Positions 30,236 to 42,565 of a DNA stretch of 64,000 bases are shown here, piece by piece. Position numbers and translations under genes: made by a program. Source of the DNA: Terebella lapidaria (Eukaryota; Annelida; Polychaeta; Terebellida; Terebellidae). The notes beneath the pieces were generated by a model, which was not told the origin of the DNA, ran no database searches, and was given only the letters and a program-made list of their open reading frames with translations. The first letter of the stretch is position 1; each line of letters begins with the position of its first letter. The stretch covers positions 30,976,423 through 31,040,422 of the forward strand of contig OX424566.1 in assembly GCA_949152475.1 (NCBI GenBank). Reading direction: 5' to 3'.

Positions 30236-31468
30236 TTTGTTCAATAAACTCAGCAATGTTATCTCAGCTGACCTGCATCATTCGTGACTGACAAGTTACA
30301 TACACAATATTTCAGTCAATAAAATGCATGGTGTTGTAAATAATAAGTGCAGAGATCGAGGTGGAAAACGTAAATAAAACTGACCAATCACATGCGCGTA
30401 TTTGATCGATCGATATGCAAATACATCCAAACATACACACACGGTCGATCCCATACTCACCTTCGGTGAGTAAAAAGTATTTACAGAATGGCTTCAGATC
30501 TTTGCAAGGGGGTTCATATACCACCAGGGTAGAAACCTATCGATTTTGGGATCAATCCGTCAAACGACCTTTGCCCTAGAGATCGTTTGGCCGGATGCTC
30601 TATAGCATTACGCGTCTTTTGTACATATGGTTGCCCAAGTTGCGTCCATGTTTTATTTATTCCTTTCGTCCATTTTCATACCATTTTGCATCTGCATTTC
30701 AGTCATTCCATGGGTGCGATAACTTCAACTATTGCCCGCCACGTGATTTCCGGCCGCGCTCATATAAAACAGTTTGTTACCCGTTGCTAGCCGCCATTTG
30801 CCATTTGTTTGACTGATGACGCTTACGCTCATTCGTCACAGTTACTCACTCGACATTATTATTACTTCAGGTATGTAACAGTTACGGTTTGTGTATTAAT
30901 TTAATCACATATGGACGGTATAGATTCTGGTGTAGCCTTACTCTAAATCACAATCTAAACACATTACTATATTTATACAAGTATATCGCCATGTTTTTAG
31001 AAAAACATGGCAGAAACCCCCCCCCCCCCCCCCCTTATATGTACATGTTTTCTATGGACTCACAATACTGAATGTAGAGTCCACATTGTAAGAAGATGTC
31101 CCATAAAACTTGGTTATACAGTTTATTTCAATATGAAAAAGTCACACCAATGTTTATACCGTTCATATAGGAAGTCAGAAAATCAGTCACATCAAAGTAA
31201 ATGAAGTTGTGTACATCCTCAGACAATTAATCTTCCCCAAGTCTATCTACCTATCCTTGTCAGATCGCCAGAGCGCTAGCCGTCGGCAGCTCTGTTAAAG
31301 ACGACGGACAGTAAAAATTTTTTCTTGCACAAATATACTGCTTATGTTCATATGATATGCTACGAAATAAATAAATGTACGAATTCCATCGATATAATGC
31401 GCATCTGGCACGATCAAAATGCTGTTCACAGTGCCCCAGCCATGCCGTGTGTTTCAGGTAAAAGAATC
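30236..31468. other. AT-rich stretch with one promoter-like site
   Basis: No gene was recognised. It contains a C17-type run at about 31017-31034. CACGTG (30740-30745), TATAAA (30763-30768) and a splice-donor-like CAG|GTATGT (30868-30876) could mark a first noncoding exon of a host gene; this is weak evidence. Confidence 0.4.
30740..30876 (+). promoter_or_regulatory. Promoter and first-exon-like stretch
   Basis: An E-box, a TATA box 18 nt after the end of the E-box and a donor-like CAGGTATGT about 100 nt later are seen. No coding exon could be attached. Confidence 0.25.
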
Positions 31469-32163
31469 GTGACGTCACGATAGGTCATTACGTTTTCCAT
31501 ACAGCTGTATAGATACCTGTACGTTTTCCGCGGCTGCTATGATCACCGCGGTGAGGTCAAAGAATTTTCATGCGATGAGATGGCGTTCATTAAATATTTG
31601 CGACACACCCATTTTTGGGCAGAAGTATATGAAAATTTGCCACCATGTTCAGGAGAGTATATAGATGACACTGTTATGGTGAAATATATTGTTAACCTGA
31701 AAAATATGCACAGTCCATGCCCTAACATGGTCTCTAATCGGAAAATATTTCAAGAGGGGTGATGAGTTATAACCCACAGGTAAATATGTGCTCATCAGAA
31801 TTTTCTCAAAATTTGTCTGATTATCAAGTGATATGTGTAGATTGAAATCGTTGAATAAAAATTGGGGGTCACCGCGTTGGATTTGTTGCAAAACACTTTC
31901 GAAAGAGTTTAGCTATCCTTCGAAATCCGCCATATTATTAATTTCAAACTGAATTAACAGCCCCAGAAAAGAATCCATACGGTAAAAACTTATAAAATTT
32001 AGTATACATGTCCAGTGGATTGTACACATGTAAAAAATGAAAAAAAAATTGGGGGTTACTGCGGCAGAATTTTCGCAATCTGCATTTGAATGTTGTATGT
32101 CGGACTAGGATCGTGCGCCCGTTTGCCACCAAAACGTCAGAGGTTTACCTATCGTGACGTCAC
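31469..32163. mobile_element. Candidate MITE with 17-bp terminal inverted repeats
   Basis: GTGACGTCACGATAGGT at 31469-31485 is matched exactly in reverse complement at 32147-32163. Inside, two AATTGGGGGT(C/T)AC(C/T)GCG motifs (about 31858 and 32047) indicate an internal repeat. No ORF and no clear target duplication. Confidence 0.5.
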
Positions 32164-32167
32164 ATCA

Positions 32168-32707
32168 TTCGCTGGAAGCTTCTTGAAGGGAGTCTCCACT
32201 ACAGAGCGCCCACAGGGCAACAGGATGCATATTCATTGAAAATATTGTTGCTATCATTTACAACTCGTACGACTCTATCATATAAGGAAAAAATCCTGAA
32301 TATTATTTTTTCACCGTCCGTCGCCTTTAACAACATCCCACTGAATTCCAGTTCCATAAGTCGCCCCAAAACTCAGAACCTTCTAGTTTAAAATCGCGCA
32401 TTACTAATATCCTCCAAACATCACTATAGGTATACAAAAAGCGCCTTTATAATCTTCTCAACACTTTCCGCATTCTGGTCAAATCCAACCCCTTCCCGTA
32501 GATATGCAAGAAAATTCTCGATAGGGCATGTCATGAATCATGCACAAAAACGAATTTCCACTCTTTAAATATTTATAAACAGGTGGCAGGATTTGATGAA
32601 TACGTTTAGGCCTACTACAATGAATAGATGTGTAGTTCCTGCACAGTAGGCCCCTGGGCATATACAAAACTATATAATAGGGTTCATATTGTAGAATATT
32701 CAGCGAC
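32168..32707. other. AT-rich flank, nothing recognised
   Basis: Plain flank before the first TGTAACGGCCC LTR. Confidence 0.5.
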
Positions 32708-34150
32708 TGTAACGGCCCGTCCCTCCCGCGCACCACATTTTTATAACAACACCCACTCTATACATGACACAGCACACTATACACGGCCACTACACACGAT
32801 CAATACACGTAAAACCCCATACAACCACCGGCTCCGATCAATTTGATACAGCTCACGCGCACCCGGCACTGCCTGCACTGACATACATGCATGTACTTTA
32901 ACACATGGAATATTACAGACACCTGCTCCCAGATCACGTGACCAGACAAAGTCATGTCAGAACACGAACATGGAAATCCCATACACAGCCAATCACACGA
33001 CCCCGTATGCTCTAGACGGGAAAATCCACACACATGCTTCTCGGCCCCGCGCACTTGTGCAGAATCTGATTCAGAAGATGGCCGTGTTTGTATAGTGAGT
33101 CAGAAGATATTGCAAGAAAACTATAAACTGTGATTTATATATATGGACTAAGTTATAAGGAGTATATATGTGACAGGGGAATATATCATCTGGACATAGG
33201 TGTGAGTGTCGGCCTGTGAATATTTGCGACATCGGACTTTGTCATCCCAATAAACGGTTTTATTGGAAACTGCCGACCTTTTCAATCACACGACACAAGG
33301 TACGTTTCAACATAAAGGCCTGATATCGCCCTGTGACTGATATTCGCCACATTGGCGCCGCCGACCAGGATCTGAGCCAGTCTCGGATAATCGACCCCAC
33401 CAGCAGTGATGGCAATGGCCCCGGGAACCCCCGCGGCAAGCCGCTCGACCCATCGAATGACGAGGTAACATTCAACCTGAATCCGACCTTCCTGCCCTCG
33501 TTCAGTTGCCATGAGCAATACAGTTCCGTTGTAACAGGAGCAACAACTGACCGGCCTGTTCGACTCCATTGGTGACCGGTTGTCCCTGATATCGTCTTCG
33601 CCACCCAACGACCACATCGGAGCATTCCTGGACGAAGACCCACTAGCGCCATTGCATACTGTGAGTGACATTATTAATGCACACGCGCAGGCGTACTCGG
33701 CCACGCCGGCCAGAACGACCCAGAAATTATCAAGTGACTTTGCGGACAGAGACTATACACGCTCACGTCAAAGAGCGAATGAGTATGATCGTGCCGACCC
33801 AGAATATCCCATGGTGAATGTTCGGCCTGTAACCATGGAAGCGTCAATGGTTACGCACCCACCAAGTAACTCTCGGATACGCAGTGGGTTTGTGACACTG
33901 ACACTGTTACAGAACTTGTACCACCGAGCGCATATTCGGCAACTGGACCCTTGGCGCCGTCAATGACGCCAGCGCAACTCGACCCAGTACCAATGGTGTA
34001 CTCTCGTCTACCGATCGAGCCAACGGTGGTAGAGTACATTCGACCCAGCCAAGCGAGATCGACCACAGGGAGCGACCCGGTGATGACCGCTGTCAAGATC
34101 TCAGCATCTCTACGATCGCCACGACCCAGCGACGCGACAACAGAACCTCG

Positions 34151-36129
34151 CGCCCTCATATGACAAGCGCAACCTCGGCAGCCACCATCCACGTCAAGTC
34201 GCCGACCTTGCGACCCCGACATGTCAACCTTCGGTACACGCGCTCGCGCGCCGACCGCGCGCCGACCGCGCACCGACCGCCGCCGACCATCGAAGAACAG
34301 CCGCGCTTCCCTCAGTCGAAAGACCAAGTTGTGTCTGCTCCGACAGAAAGTGTTGTGCCAATGATCGGACAGCCGATCTCTCAATCAGTCGGATACCCCA
34401 TAGGATATAGCAATCCACAAGTCGGATATCCTGTCGGAGTAAGCGGTGTTCAAAACGGAGTAGCAGCTGTCGGATACCATAACCCTCATGTCGGCTGTGC
34501 GAACTCACCAACCGGATATGGTGGCGTTCCGAACTGAATAGCAGATATCGGATATCACGGTGCTCAAAATGGAGTAGTGTACCATAGTGTGGCCCCAGAT
34601 TGATCGGTATACCGATGTCCGCCACCGGCTGTAATCCCACCCTCAATCGGAGTACCATGGGTGTCACCACAATGCAGCCAAACGGCCCCTGTTACGTAAG
34701 CACTACACGACCCCGGCTACGCTCCGGTACCACCCACCGTCTCTGCGCCGACCGCGCTGGTTGCCCCCGCTAACACGACCCGACAGCTCCGACTACTACG
34801 ACCCCAGTTGCTCCGGCTACCACGACTCTGGCTGCCCCATCACGACCATGCCGACTGTGGTGATCGGCAACACGCCCACTCCCCAGAGACTTACGTCTGA
34901 GCCCCAAACGATAGCAATGGCTAAAACGGCTCAATGGCGTGCGACCTTCAAGGAGGGCAACCTTTACTGGTTTGACGACTGAGTCGGAGGAACTGGTGTG
35001 GCCGATTGAGGTTGGTTGCCGGTCTGGTTGGGTACTGACGATACTTGAGCAGTCTTTCTGTCGGTACCGGAACCACTGGGTCGAAATGTTAGTGGTTTCA
35101 TGTCTTTGCGCATTAATACATCTTTGAGCCGAAAACATCACAACCAGGTTGTGGAGGTCGATCTCCATTAGTTGGGGCCGTAGCTCGCAGGACTGAGTAG
35201 ATGGCGTCTTCTCCACATAGTCCATTCTCGTCACTAAGGACGCACTGAAAAGCTTCAGCCACCCACTCGCGTGAGCAAGATGGCACAGAGTGTTCATGAC
35301 ATCCCTGCAAGCCGGTGGTATCGCTGTCAGCGGGGTCGTAATAGGCCGCAATTTGTTCAGGGTTTGGGGTATCCCACTGATTTATTTGTCCTATGGCACA
35401 AGACAGTTCACCGTCAACATGTTCATCGCCAGCGTATCCGATCGCTGGGACGTCGGCACGGCGTGTGCTCCAATAACGGTCTCTGTGGGTCCATTGCTGT
35501 CGACTCTCAGCCTTGAGGACGGCCGTTAGTGTGTCACTATATGTGGCAAAAGTGAACATACACAGTTTGTCGGCAATGGGGTCGGGTTGGCCGTTCATGA
35601 ACTGTGAGCAGCCGGTGTCGTGGTAGCCGGAGCAACTGGGGTCGTGGTAGCCGGAGCAACTGGGGTCGTGATAGCGGGGGCGACCCGCGCGGTCGGCGCA
35701 GAGACGGCAAGCGAGACGGCGGGTGGTACCGGAGCGTAACCGGGGTCATGTAGTGCTTACATAACAGGGGCCGTTTGGCTGTATTGTGGCGACACCCATG
35801 GTACTCCGATTGAGGGTGGGATTACAGCCGGTGGCGGACATTGGTATACCGATCCATCTGGGGCCACACTATGGTACACTACTCCATTTTGAGCACCGTG
35901 ATATCTGATATCTGCTATTCCGTTCGGAACGCCACCATATCCGGTTGGTGGGTTCGCACAGCCGACATGAGGGTTATGGTATCCGACAGCTGCTACTCCA
36001 TTTTGAACACCGCTTACTCCGACAGGATATCCGACAAGCGCGTGTACCGAAGGTCGACATGACGGGGTCGCGAGGTCGGCAATTGACGTGGATGGTGGCT
36101 GCCGAGATCGCGCTTGTCGTATGAGGGCG
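34151..36129. repeat. Inverted duplication inside element A
   Basis: Arms 34151-34836 and 35608-36129 are reverse complements at high identity (for example CGGATATGGTGGCGTTCCGA and its complement). The centre of about 770 bp reads as Gag-like sequence on the minus strand (161-aa ORF 35113-35598), that is, in the orientation of the second arm. One arm encodes a Gly-Tyr-Pro-rich segment with VGYP/VGYH repeats. Confidence 0.85.
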
Positions 36130-36149
36130 CTAGATATGAGGGGTAGGAG

Positions 36150-36408
36150 GCCGAAATTGAGCTCCGTTTCGCTCTACGCAGCACCGTTTCCGAGATACGG
36201 CCAAACAGAAAGTGCCGAGTCGGAGATAAAAATTGACACCAGGGGTCGTCTCAACCTAAGATATCCCTAGGCTAGTTTGTCTAGTGCCAGATGGCCGAAA
36301 TCGAGCACCGTTTCACTCTACGACGCACCATTTCTGAGATACGGCCAAACAGGGAGTGCCGAGTTGGCACAAAACAAATTCGACACCAGGGGTCGTCTCG
36401 ACCCAAGA
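36150..36408. repeat. Two units related to the 147-bp satellite
   Basis: CCGTTTCGCTCTACG(C), GTTTCCGAGATACGG and GTTTGTCTAGTGCCA match the satellite at 28.1-29.0 kb. The two units are about 144 bp apart and abut the truncated LTR of element B. Confidence 0.75.
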
Positions 36409-36779
36409 TATGGATTAAGTTATAAGGAGTATATATACGTGACTGGGGAATATATCATCTGGACATAGGTGTGAGTGTCAGCCTGTGAATATTTGCGTCA
36501 TCGGACTTTGTCATCCCAATAAACGGTTTTATTGAAAACTGCCGGCCTTTTCAATCACACGACACAAGGTACGTTTCAACATGAAGGCCTGATATTGGCC
36601 TGTGAATGATATTCGCCACATTGGCGCCGCCGACCAGGATCTGAGCCAGTCTCGGATAATCGACTCCACCAGCAGTGATGGCAATGGCCCCGGGAACCCC
36701 CGCGGCAAGCCGCTCGACAAAACGAATGACGAGGTAACATTCAACCTGAATCCGACCTTCCGGCCCCCGCTCAGTTGCC

Positions 36780-37555
36780 ATGAGCGATACAGTTCTGTTG
36801 TCGCAGGGGCGACAACCGACCGGCCTGTTCGACTCTATTGACCAGTCGTCGCTGATATTGTCTTCGCCACCCGACGACCACATCGGAGCATTCCTGGACG
36901 AAGACCCGCTAGCGCCCCTGCATACTGTGAGTGACATTATTAAGGCACAGGTGCAGTCGTACTCGGCCACGGCGGCCAGAACGACCCAGAAATTATCAAG
37001 TGACTTTGCCGACAGAGACTATACACGCTCCTGTCAAAGAGCGAATGTGTATGATCGTGCCGACCCAGAATATCCTGCGGTGAATGTTCGGCCTGTAACC
37101 ATGGAAGCGTCAATGGTTACGCACCCGCCAAGTAATTCTCGGATACGGCAGTGGGTTTGTGACACTGACACTGTTACAGAATTGGTACCGCCGAGCACTT
37201 ATTCGGCAACTCGACCCTTGGCGCCATCAATGACGCCAGCGCAACACGACCCAGTACCAATGGTGTACTCTTGTCTACCGACCGAGCTTCTCCTCATGGA
37301 GGGGTGTCAGCACCACTCCCACAGAGATCTCAACGTGGAAATCGTCATCCCGAAGGGGTGTCGCCCCCGACTGCTGACGGCCCTGGGACCGACAGCATGT
37401 CCGAGATCGAGTGGATCTCCGACGACGGTGGGTTTTACGCCTTCCCGAGTGGACCGGAGACTAAGCCCCCACTACCCCATAAACTCTTCAAGCCGCCGCC
37501 AGACGACCTCATGGTCCCACTCGTCATGTTACTGATTCTCCCTGCTCCGACGTGA
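36780..37555 (+). CDS. gag: Gag-like region of element B
   Basis: A 251-aa ORF (36780-37535) starts MSDTVLLSQGRQPTGLFDS and contains FLDEDPLAPLHTVSDIIKA and SSDFADRDYTRS. The same sequences follow the primer-binding site in element A. Its place directly after the primer site is where Gag lies in LTR elements. No zinc knuckle was seen. An overlapping ORF (37271-37555) adds MSEIEWISDDGGFYAFPSG. The assignment rests mainly on position. Fossil. Confidence 0.5.
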
Positions 37556-37559
37556 TCTG

Positions 37560-38160
37560 CTCCGACACGTCCCCGCCGACCAGCGACATCTACGACCCAC
37601 GTCGGCCACCATTCATGACGTCAATGGACAATCAAGCCCAATTAATGGACTAATCGACCTACCGATACAGGTTGGAAGAAACCATTTGATAGTGACATTT
37701 TGTGTGGCTGCCATTCATGATGGCATGATACTCTGCATGAACTTTTTCCGGCAAGCAAATGCTGTGGTGAACTATGGTGAAGGGACTATACAGGTAAATT
37801 AAGAAATCGTGTCGCACATAAAGACATTGAGGCCAATGTTGTACGAATGGTCGTGCGCCGAGCTGTCACTGTCCCTGCACGCAGTTCGGGTTCAAGAGTT
37901 CAAGAGTTCAAGAGTTCGGGTTTGCCAACACCCGCGAATGATCCAGCCGTTAATGACTTTCCCGGAAGACACCAACATTGTCATGGGTCGAACGCTAACG
38001 TCCCTGAATCGGCATTGTGTGAAAGTGACTGTGGTCAACCCTGCAGATAGTGGCGTCACACTAACTCGTTCCGACCCTGTCACCATTGCCAGTCCGATTG
38101 AGAGCGTCATCGGAGCTCTACCAAAACCCGGAGAGGAAAACGACACACCTATTCGTCCCT
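37560..38160 (+). CDS. Retropepsin-like region and linker of element B
   Basis: About 37640-37795 encodes NGLIDLPIQVGRNHLIVTF and ILCMNFFRQANAVVNYGEG. These match the second half of the retropepsin in the 7268-16966 element (HGIIDLPITLGDKVYLTEA, IIGMNFLRTHRVTANFNAG). The following VTVVNPADSGVTLTRSDPV matches that element's PILVVNPTDAPVVLRRGC linker. Sequence similarity to the next usual Pol domain then stops. Fossil. Confidence 0.7.
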
Positions 38161-38439
38161 GAAGAAAAAGTTAGGAGTTGGTCCACGATCGACCTCAAGT
38201 GATTCCTCACGGTCCAGCGCTGGTTCTACGGCCCCGACTTCGACCTTCCGCCGGCAGGTGGCTGAACTTATGGAGTTTGTCCTGGCTCCAGTGACACCTT
38301 ACAGCACCCGACCCATCGACTGGAACCAGATTCCGCCCAGCGCGAAACAGGAGCGCCGGTTATGGTCATGTCCATAACTTTGATGAACAGTTAACCCTGT
38401 CGGAGGGCAACCTCCTTACTCTGGCCCCGCTTCAGCACG

Positions 38440-39289
38440 CTGATGGACAATATGAATGTCCATTTTGCATTGGAGAAGAGGAGAATGAGGGAGAGAGACG
38501 ATGGCCCACCGTACCACGACGTGGACCCTTACGGTCGGCCCAGGCCTTGGATGCCCATGTCCTGGCCTACCACTCCCCTTTCCTTCATTTCTCTGTATGC
38601 CCAGCCCGCGACCACTTCCGGACAGTGGCCCAGGAGGACATGTTTCAGCATTTATCCCAACCGACCCCGCAACACGTGACGTTCCTCCCATTCTCTACCA
38701 AAGGTCGATTGTCAGCATCCGGCCCCATGCTTGCCAGGTTCGCGCTGCGCTGCAGAATCAACATGCAGATGAACCCCAACTATCGGCCCCTGCCCCCCCC
38801 CCCCCTCGCGTCCCGGCCAACATCCCAATCTTCAGGAGGGACGTCAACACGGTCCTTACCTTTGGGATTTGGCACATGGCGCCGGAACTGTTCAACCAGT
38901 TCCCGCCCAACTCGACCCCGGAGGCACAACAGGTACTTCGACGACTCGAGTACAACCGAGATACTACCCCAGCAGATGAGATACGACTTGCCCGAATGTC
39001 CAGTGACATCCAGGCCATGAACCTGTGGGTTCGTGTCCGCCAGCCTAGTGCAATCTTCTTTGTCCGTCTGATCACTTACCAGACCACCACGGTAAGGACG
39101 GTAGGGGAGGTTCCAGTCACAACCACGGGTGTCTCGATTTCATCCGCCACTAGTTCGGCCCAGTCCACAACCGCCAAGACTTCCATTCCAGCGACGTCTA
39201 CGAGTTTCAACCCCAGTGAGAACTCGGCCATCGGATGTGGTTCCTCGACGAGTGAAAGTGGAATGACCTACGGCCCTGAATGTTACTGA
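38440..39289 (+). CDS. Zinc-finger-like ORF region of element B
   Basis: Sequence matches the 249-aa ORFs at 53130 and 58601. It includes YECPFC followed by ALDAHVLAYH and, further on, FGIWHMAPELFNQFPPNS. A 262-aa ORF (38501-39289) covers most of it. Function unknown; see 53130 for the domain description. Fossil. Confidence 0.5.
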
Positions 39290-39486
39290 TTATTGGGTCC
39301 GTGAAGGATTAGTTCCACCACCGGAGGAATATTCGCCACTCCCGAGCAGGCCCGTGGTACTGGCACCACCCTCGGCCTCACTAGTTGAAATGCCCGCCGG
39401 ACCCTCGAGTCCGGATCTGAGCCTGCCGCCTCCACTTAGGGAGATTAAGACGGAGTCCCCCGAGCATTCGGCCTCTGACTCACAAA

Positions 39487-40206
39487 GTGACTCCGGTTAC
39501 CCCCCTGACACCCTCAGGACGGATGGTGGACGTCGTCCTGGCCCCGCCATACATCACAGGAGAGACGGAGCCTGTGCGCTCCGTACTGACCCAGGGTGCT
39601 ACCGATGACCGACCCCGACTTCAGCTAGATGACCCTGAGCAGCAAGAGACTTTCCCCCGCGACCTCGATGAACGTCTTCCGCTACATGGGTCCGGGGAAT
39701 TCGCTGCCGACCTACAATTCTTGTGGCAGCATGGAGAGCACTTGGCAACCCGCACCTTGCCCAGCCTTCAAGCTTTGCCTGGCCAGAATCCCGACCTGCA
39801 GAACTTTATTCGGGATGAGGACGCTAGGAAGCTTCCCAATTACATTGGCTTCCATGAGGATTTCTGGACAGCCTGTCTCGACCAGGCCGCTCATAATGCC
39901 GACCCCTTGCTCCTGCCCTCGGAACCGGAGGAGCACTTACCGACCCTGGCTCTCGCCCGAGCTGACGATCTGGCACACCAGTACCTACGCCTGATTCGCC
40001 AGGAGTATCTGTTGGCCATCGACTACCATGTCAGGCAGGCAGAGTACAATGGCCTGTCTGTAGGTTTCGGGATGGTCGCCCTACAGGAGCGTCATCGGCC
40101 CACATTTCCGGACTCCCTGTCCGATGAGAACCTGCGTCTTCGCGTCCGGATCAGCCAGTTGGAGGACCAGGTGACCAACTTGCGGCAGGACAATGCCCGA
40201 CTTTGA
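39487..40206 (+). CDS. 3' ORF with C-terminal coiled coil, 239 aa
   Basis: Unrecognised protein, mostly helical (LPSLQALPGQNPDLQNFIRD, FHEDFWTACLDQAAHNADP, LARADDLAHQYLRLIRQEY). It ends in a leucine heptad segment with LRVRISQLEDQVTNLRQDN, a short parallel coiled coil by inspection. It lies just before the 3' noncoding block and LTR, where some LTR elements carry env or other extra genes, but no signal peptide or membrane helix is visible. Copies recur at 54453 and 59924 with few changes, so coding sequence was kept until recently. A structural or Gag-associated role is a guess. Confidence 0.55.
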   Translation: MTPVTPLTPSGRMVDVVLAPPYITGETEPVRSVLTQGATDDRPRLQLDDPEQQETFPRDLDERLPLHGSGEFAADLQFLWQHGEHLATRTLPSLQALPGQNPDLQNFIRDEDARKLPNYIGFHEDFWTACLDQAAHNADPLLLPSEPEEHLPTLALARADDLAHQYLRLIRQEYLLAIDYHVRQAEYNGLSVGFGMVALQERHRPTFPDSLSDENLRLRVRISQLEDQVTNLRQDNARL

Positions 40207-40869
40207 ACCCAAGCGGCCCAGGCACCCTCGATCCCAGCGCTATCGAAAGCTTCGGCTCCGTAGACCCCGACTGCGACCACACCGACTATTCCGGGGGATC
40301 TGTTGGCGATGCCAAGGCTTCCCCCGGATGAACAAATTCAGTTGATGCGCCAGGCAGCACCAGTAGCCCCGCCACCTAACGCCAGCACACGTGGATTAGA
40401 GCAAAAATGAACTACGGCCCTGAACTGTCGGCCCAGTATCATGTCGACTCTGTGGTGACCTGGCGAAGAATATCCTGGTCACGATTGTAAATATTGTAAT
40501 CATATATTTTGTTATATGTAATAACCCAGAGTTTGATTTTTAGTTGTAGACTCTAAGTAATGTTCCATTTCATTATGAAATGTCGAGGAGTTTTGTTATA
40601 TTCATATCATTCCGATTCGTTGTTTTGGATGTATTTGTATATGTATCATCGTAGTGACTGTTGACGGACTGACAGCTGACGATTATTTTGACGGTTAGGA
40701 TTTTTTTATTGTATGCAGTGCTTTCTCATTGTCGTGCAGGGTGTGTGTGTGAGTGTTGGGTTTTGACCTTTTAGGACTTCTTTAGCTTTTTATGTTTAGT
40801 TTTTGCGATGGTAGGGTCTGGGGAGGGTAATCTCCGAGGGCGTAGAAATAATGAAGGGTATTTAGCTAC

Positions 40870-41493
40870 TGTAACGGCCCGTCCCTCCCGCGCACCACAT
40901 TTCCATGACAACACCCACTCTCTACATGACACGGCACACTATACACGGCCACTACACGATCAATACACGATCAATACACGTCAAACCCCATACAACCACC
41001 GGCCCCGATCAATACAGTTCATACGCACCCGGCACTGCCTGCACTAACATACATGCATATACTTTAACACATGGAAAATTACAGACACCTGCTCCCAGAT
41101 CATGTGACCAGACATGTCAGAACATACACAGCCAATCACACGACCCCGTATGCTCAAGGCGGGAAAATCCTCCCACATGCTCCTCGGCCCCGCGCACTTG
41201 TCCAGAATCTATTAAAGAAGATGGCGGTGTTTTGTGACCCGAGAAAACCCAGAATTTAGAAGAAGATAGAAACTGTGATATTTATATGGACTGAATTATA
41301 AGAATTATATACGACTGGGGATATATCATCTGGACATAGGTGTGAGTGTCGGCCTGTGGATATATTTGCGGCATTGGACTTTGTCATCTCAATAAACTGT
41401 TTTATTGGAAACTGCCGGCCTTTTTAATCACACGACACGAGGGACGTTCAGACATAAAGGCCTGATATCGGCCTGTGAACGATATTCGCCACA
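40870..41493 (+). repeat. LTR copy, 624 bp (others 46201, 50182, 55653)
   Basis: TGTAACGGCCCGTCCC to TTCGCCACA. It contains AAGATGGCGG (YY1-like, about 41217-41226), a TATA-like ATAAGAATTATATACG and CAATAAACTGTTTTATTGG. Near-identical copies lie at 46201-46824, 50182-50805 and 55653-56276, with a truncated one at 61080-61208. Confidence 0.9.
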
Positions 41494-42565
41494 CAAGCAA
41501 TATATATTTCAATCCCAAAACATAAACAACTATATTTCAGCAAAATACAATCACACCTGTTTTGAATATATGCACGATTTTACGGTGCTCTGTTAACTGA
41601 AATTTTGCAACATAAAAATGCACTTGAAGCTCTATTAACGTAATCAGCTACAAACAGTGAGGTAATGAAGAGTCAAAGTTTAAAGGGGGACTCCGGCGAA
41701 ATTGAGTGTTTTCATTCGCAAAATCGATCAAAATAGCATCGTCATAGAAATATAAAAAGAATACCAGTGTGTATAGTACGGAAGCCCATAGGTGACATGC
41801 GCGTAAAAATTTTCCGTACAATTTTGGTATATATATATACATTTGATACGATATTATAATTATGATGCTGGTGAATAATTGGTTGCATTATGCTGTGTGC
41901 TTCGACCCCGTATAACTTGTGCCATTGTTCCGCATGTGTTACGCTATGACTAAAAATATCATGTCAAGCTTCCCTCCATGTGCCAGCCGAAAAGGATAAT
42001 TAATGAGTCACGCCGTGTGTAAGGCCACTTAGCTATCGAAGAGGTGATGGAGTGATTTATTCTGGGGTATGCATCGACAGAGCCTCTGCCCGCTCTATGT
42101 AACATTCAGAGAAACAGCCTATTGGCACGGGAACTCATCACAGAAAAAGTCCAATCATACCAAGATACGGCCTGTCATCAAATTCATCACATAAACATTC
42201 ACAGCGCCACGGTGTGACCGGCCCAGTTCATTACATCTTCGACCCCCCTACAATATTTGCGGCCCCGTCGTCTTGTGAAGAAGCTGAAAATGAACGGAAC
42301 GATGCCGCCCCTGTGAGGGGTGGATATTTATATCTCAGCCCTTATTAACTGTGTGTCGTCTGTGAAATAACAATTCGACCCCGCTAGTTTATTGTGCGCT
42401 AATTTGTGAGAGAAGGAACGATTAATGAACTAGTTCACAAGGCATACACGAGCGCAGATAGACACTGAAGCTGTTTACAGCACCCACACAAACTTTTCAC
42501 GTGATAAAACTATGGTGAGTCGTCGCGCAAAAAGAGCCCAGTAAAAAGAACAGTCGAATAGTATA

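Larger units (their letters stand above)
32708..36409 (+). mobile_element. LTR element A (TGTAACGGCCC family), LTR plus internal part
   Basis: LTR 32708-33351 (644 bp) starts TGTAACGG and ends TTCGCCACA. It holds TATAAGGAGTATATATG and CAATAAACGGTTTTATTGG as promoter and poly(A) signal. A primer-binding site follows at 33352. The internal part carries the same Gag-like N-terminal sequence as copy B, an inverted duplication (34151-34836 and 35608-36129) and, at its end, two units related to the 147-bp satellite. It is clearly broken, with several breaks. Its LTR is roughly 8-10% different by eye from those of the array, so it is older. Ty3/gypsy type by Gag and primer-site similarity. Confidence 0.75.
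36410..41493 (+). mobile_element. LTR element B (TGTAACGGCCC family) with Gag, protease and replacement ORFs
   Basis: A partial left LTR (about 36410-36621) is followed by a primer-binding site (36622), a Gag-like region, a retropepsin-like region, a zinc-finger-like ORF region and a coiled-coil ORF. A complete right LTR follows (40870-41493, 624 bp). No reverse transcriptase, RNase H or integrase is recognisable in the 4.2-kb interior. It is broken, with several breaks, and non-autonomous in design. From about 38147 onward it matches the middle block of the array at 52.9-61 kb. Confidence 0.75.

Noticed and set aside
40905-41237. 110-aa His/Thr-rich ORF and similar copies at 46236, 50217 and 55688
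   Set aside because: Lies wholly within the LTR and overlaps its regulatory signals; repeated only because the LTR is repeated.
32703-41498. Target-site duplication for elements A and B
   Set aside because: Flanks GCGAC and CAAGC do not match, so no simple single insertion can be claimed.
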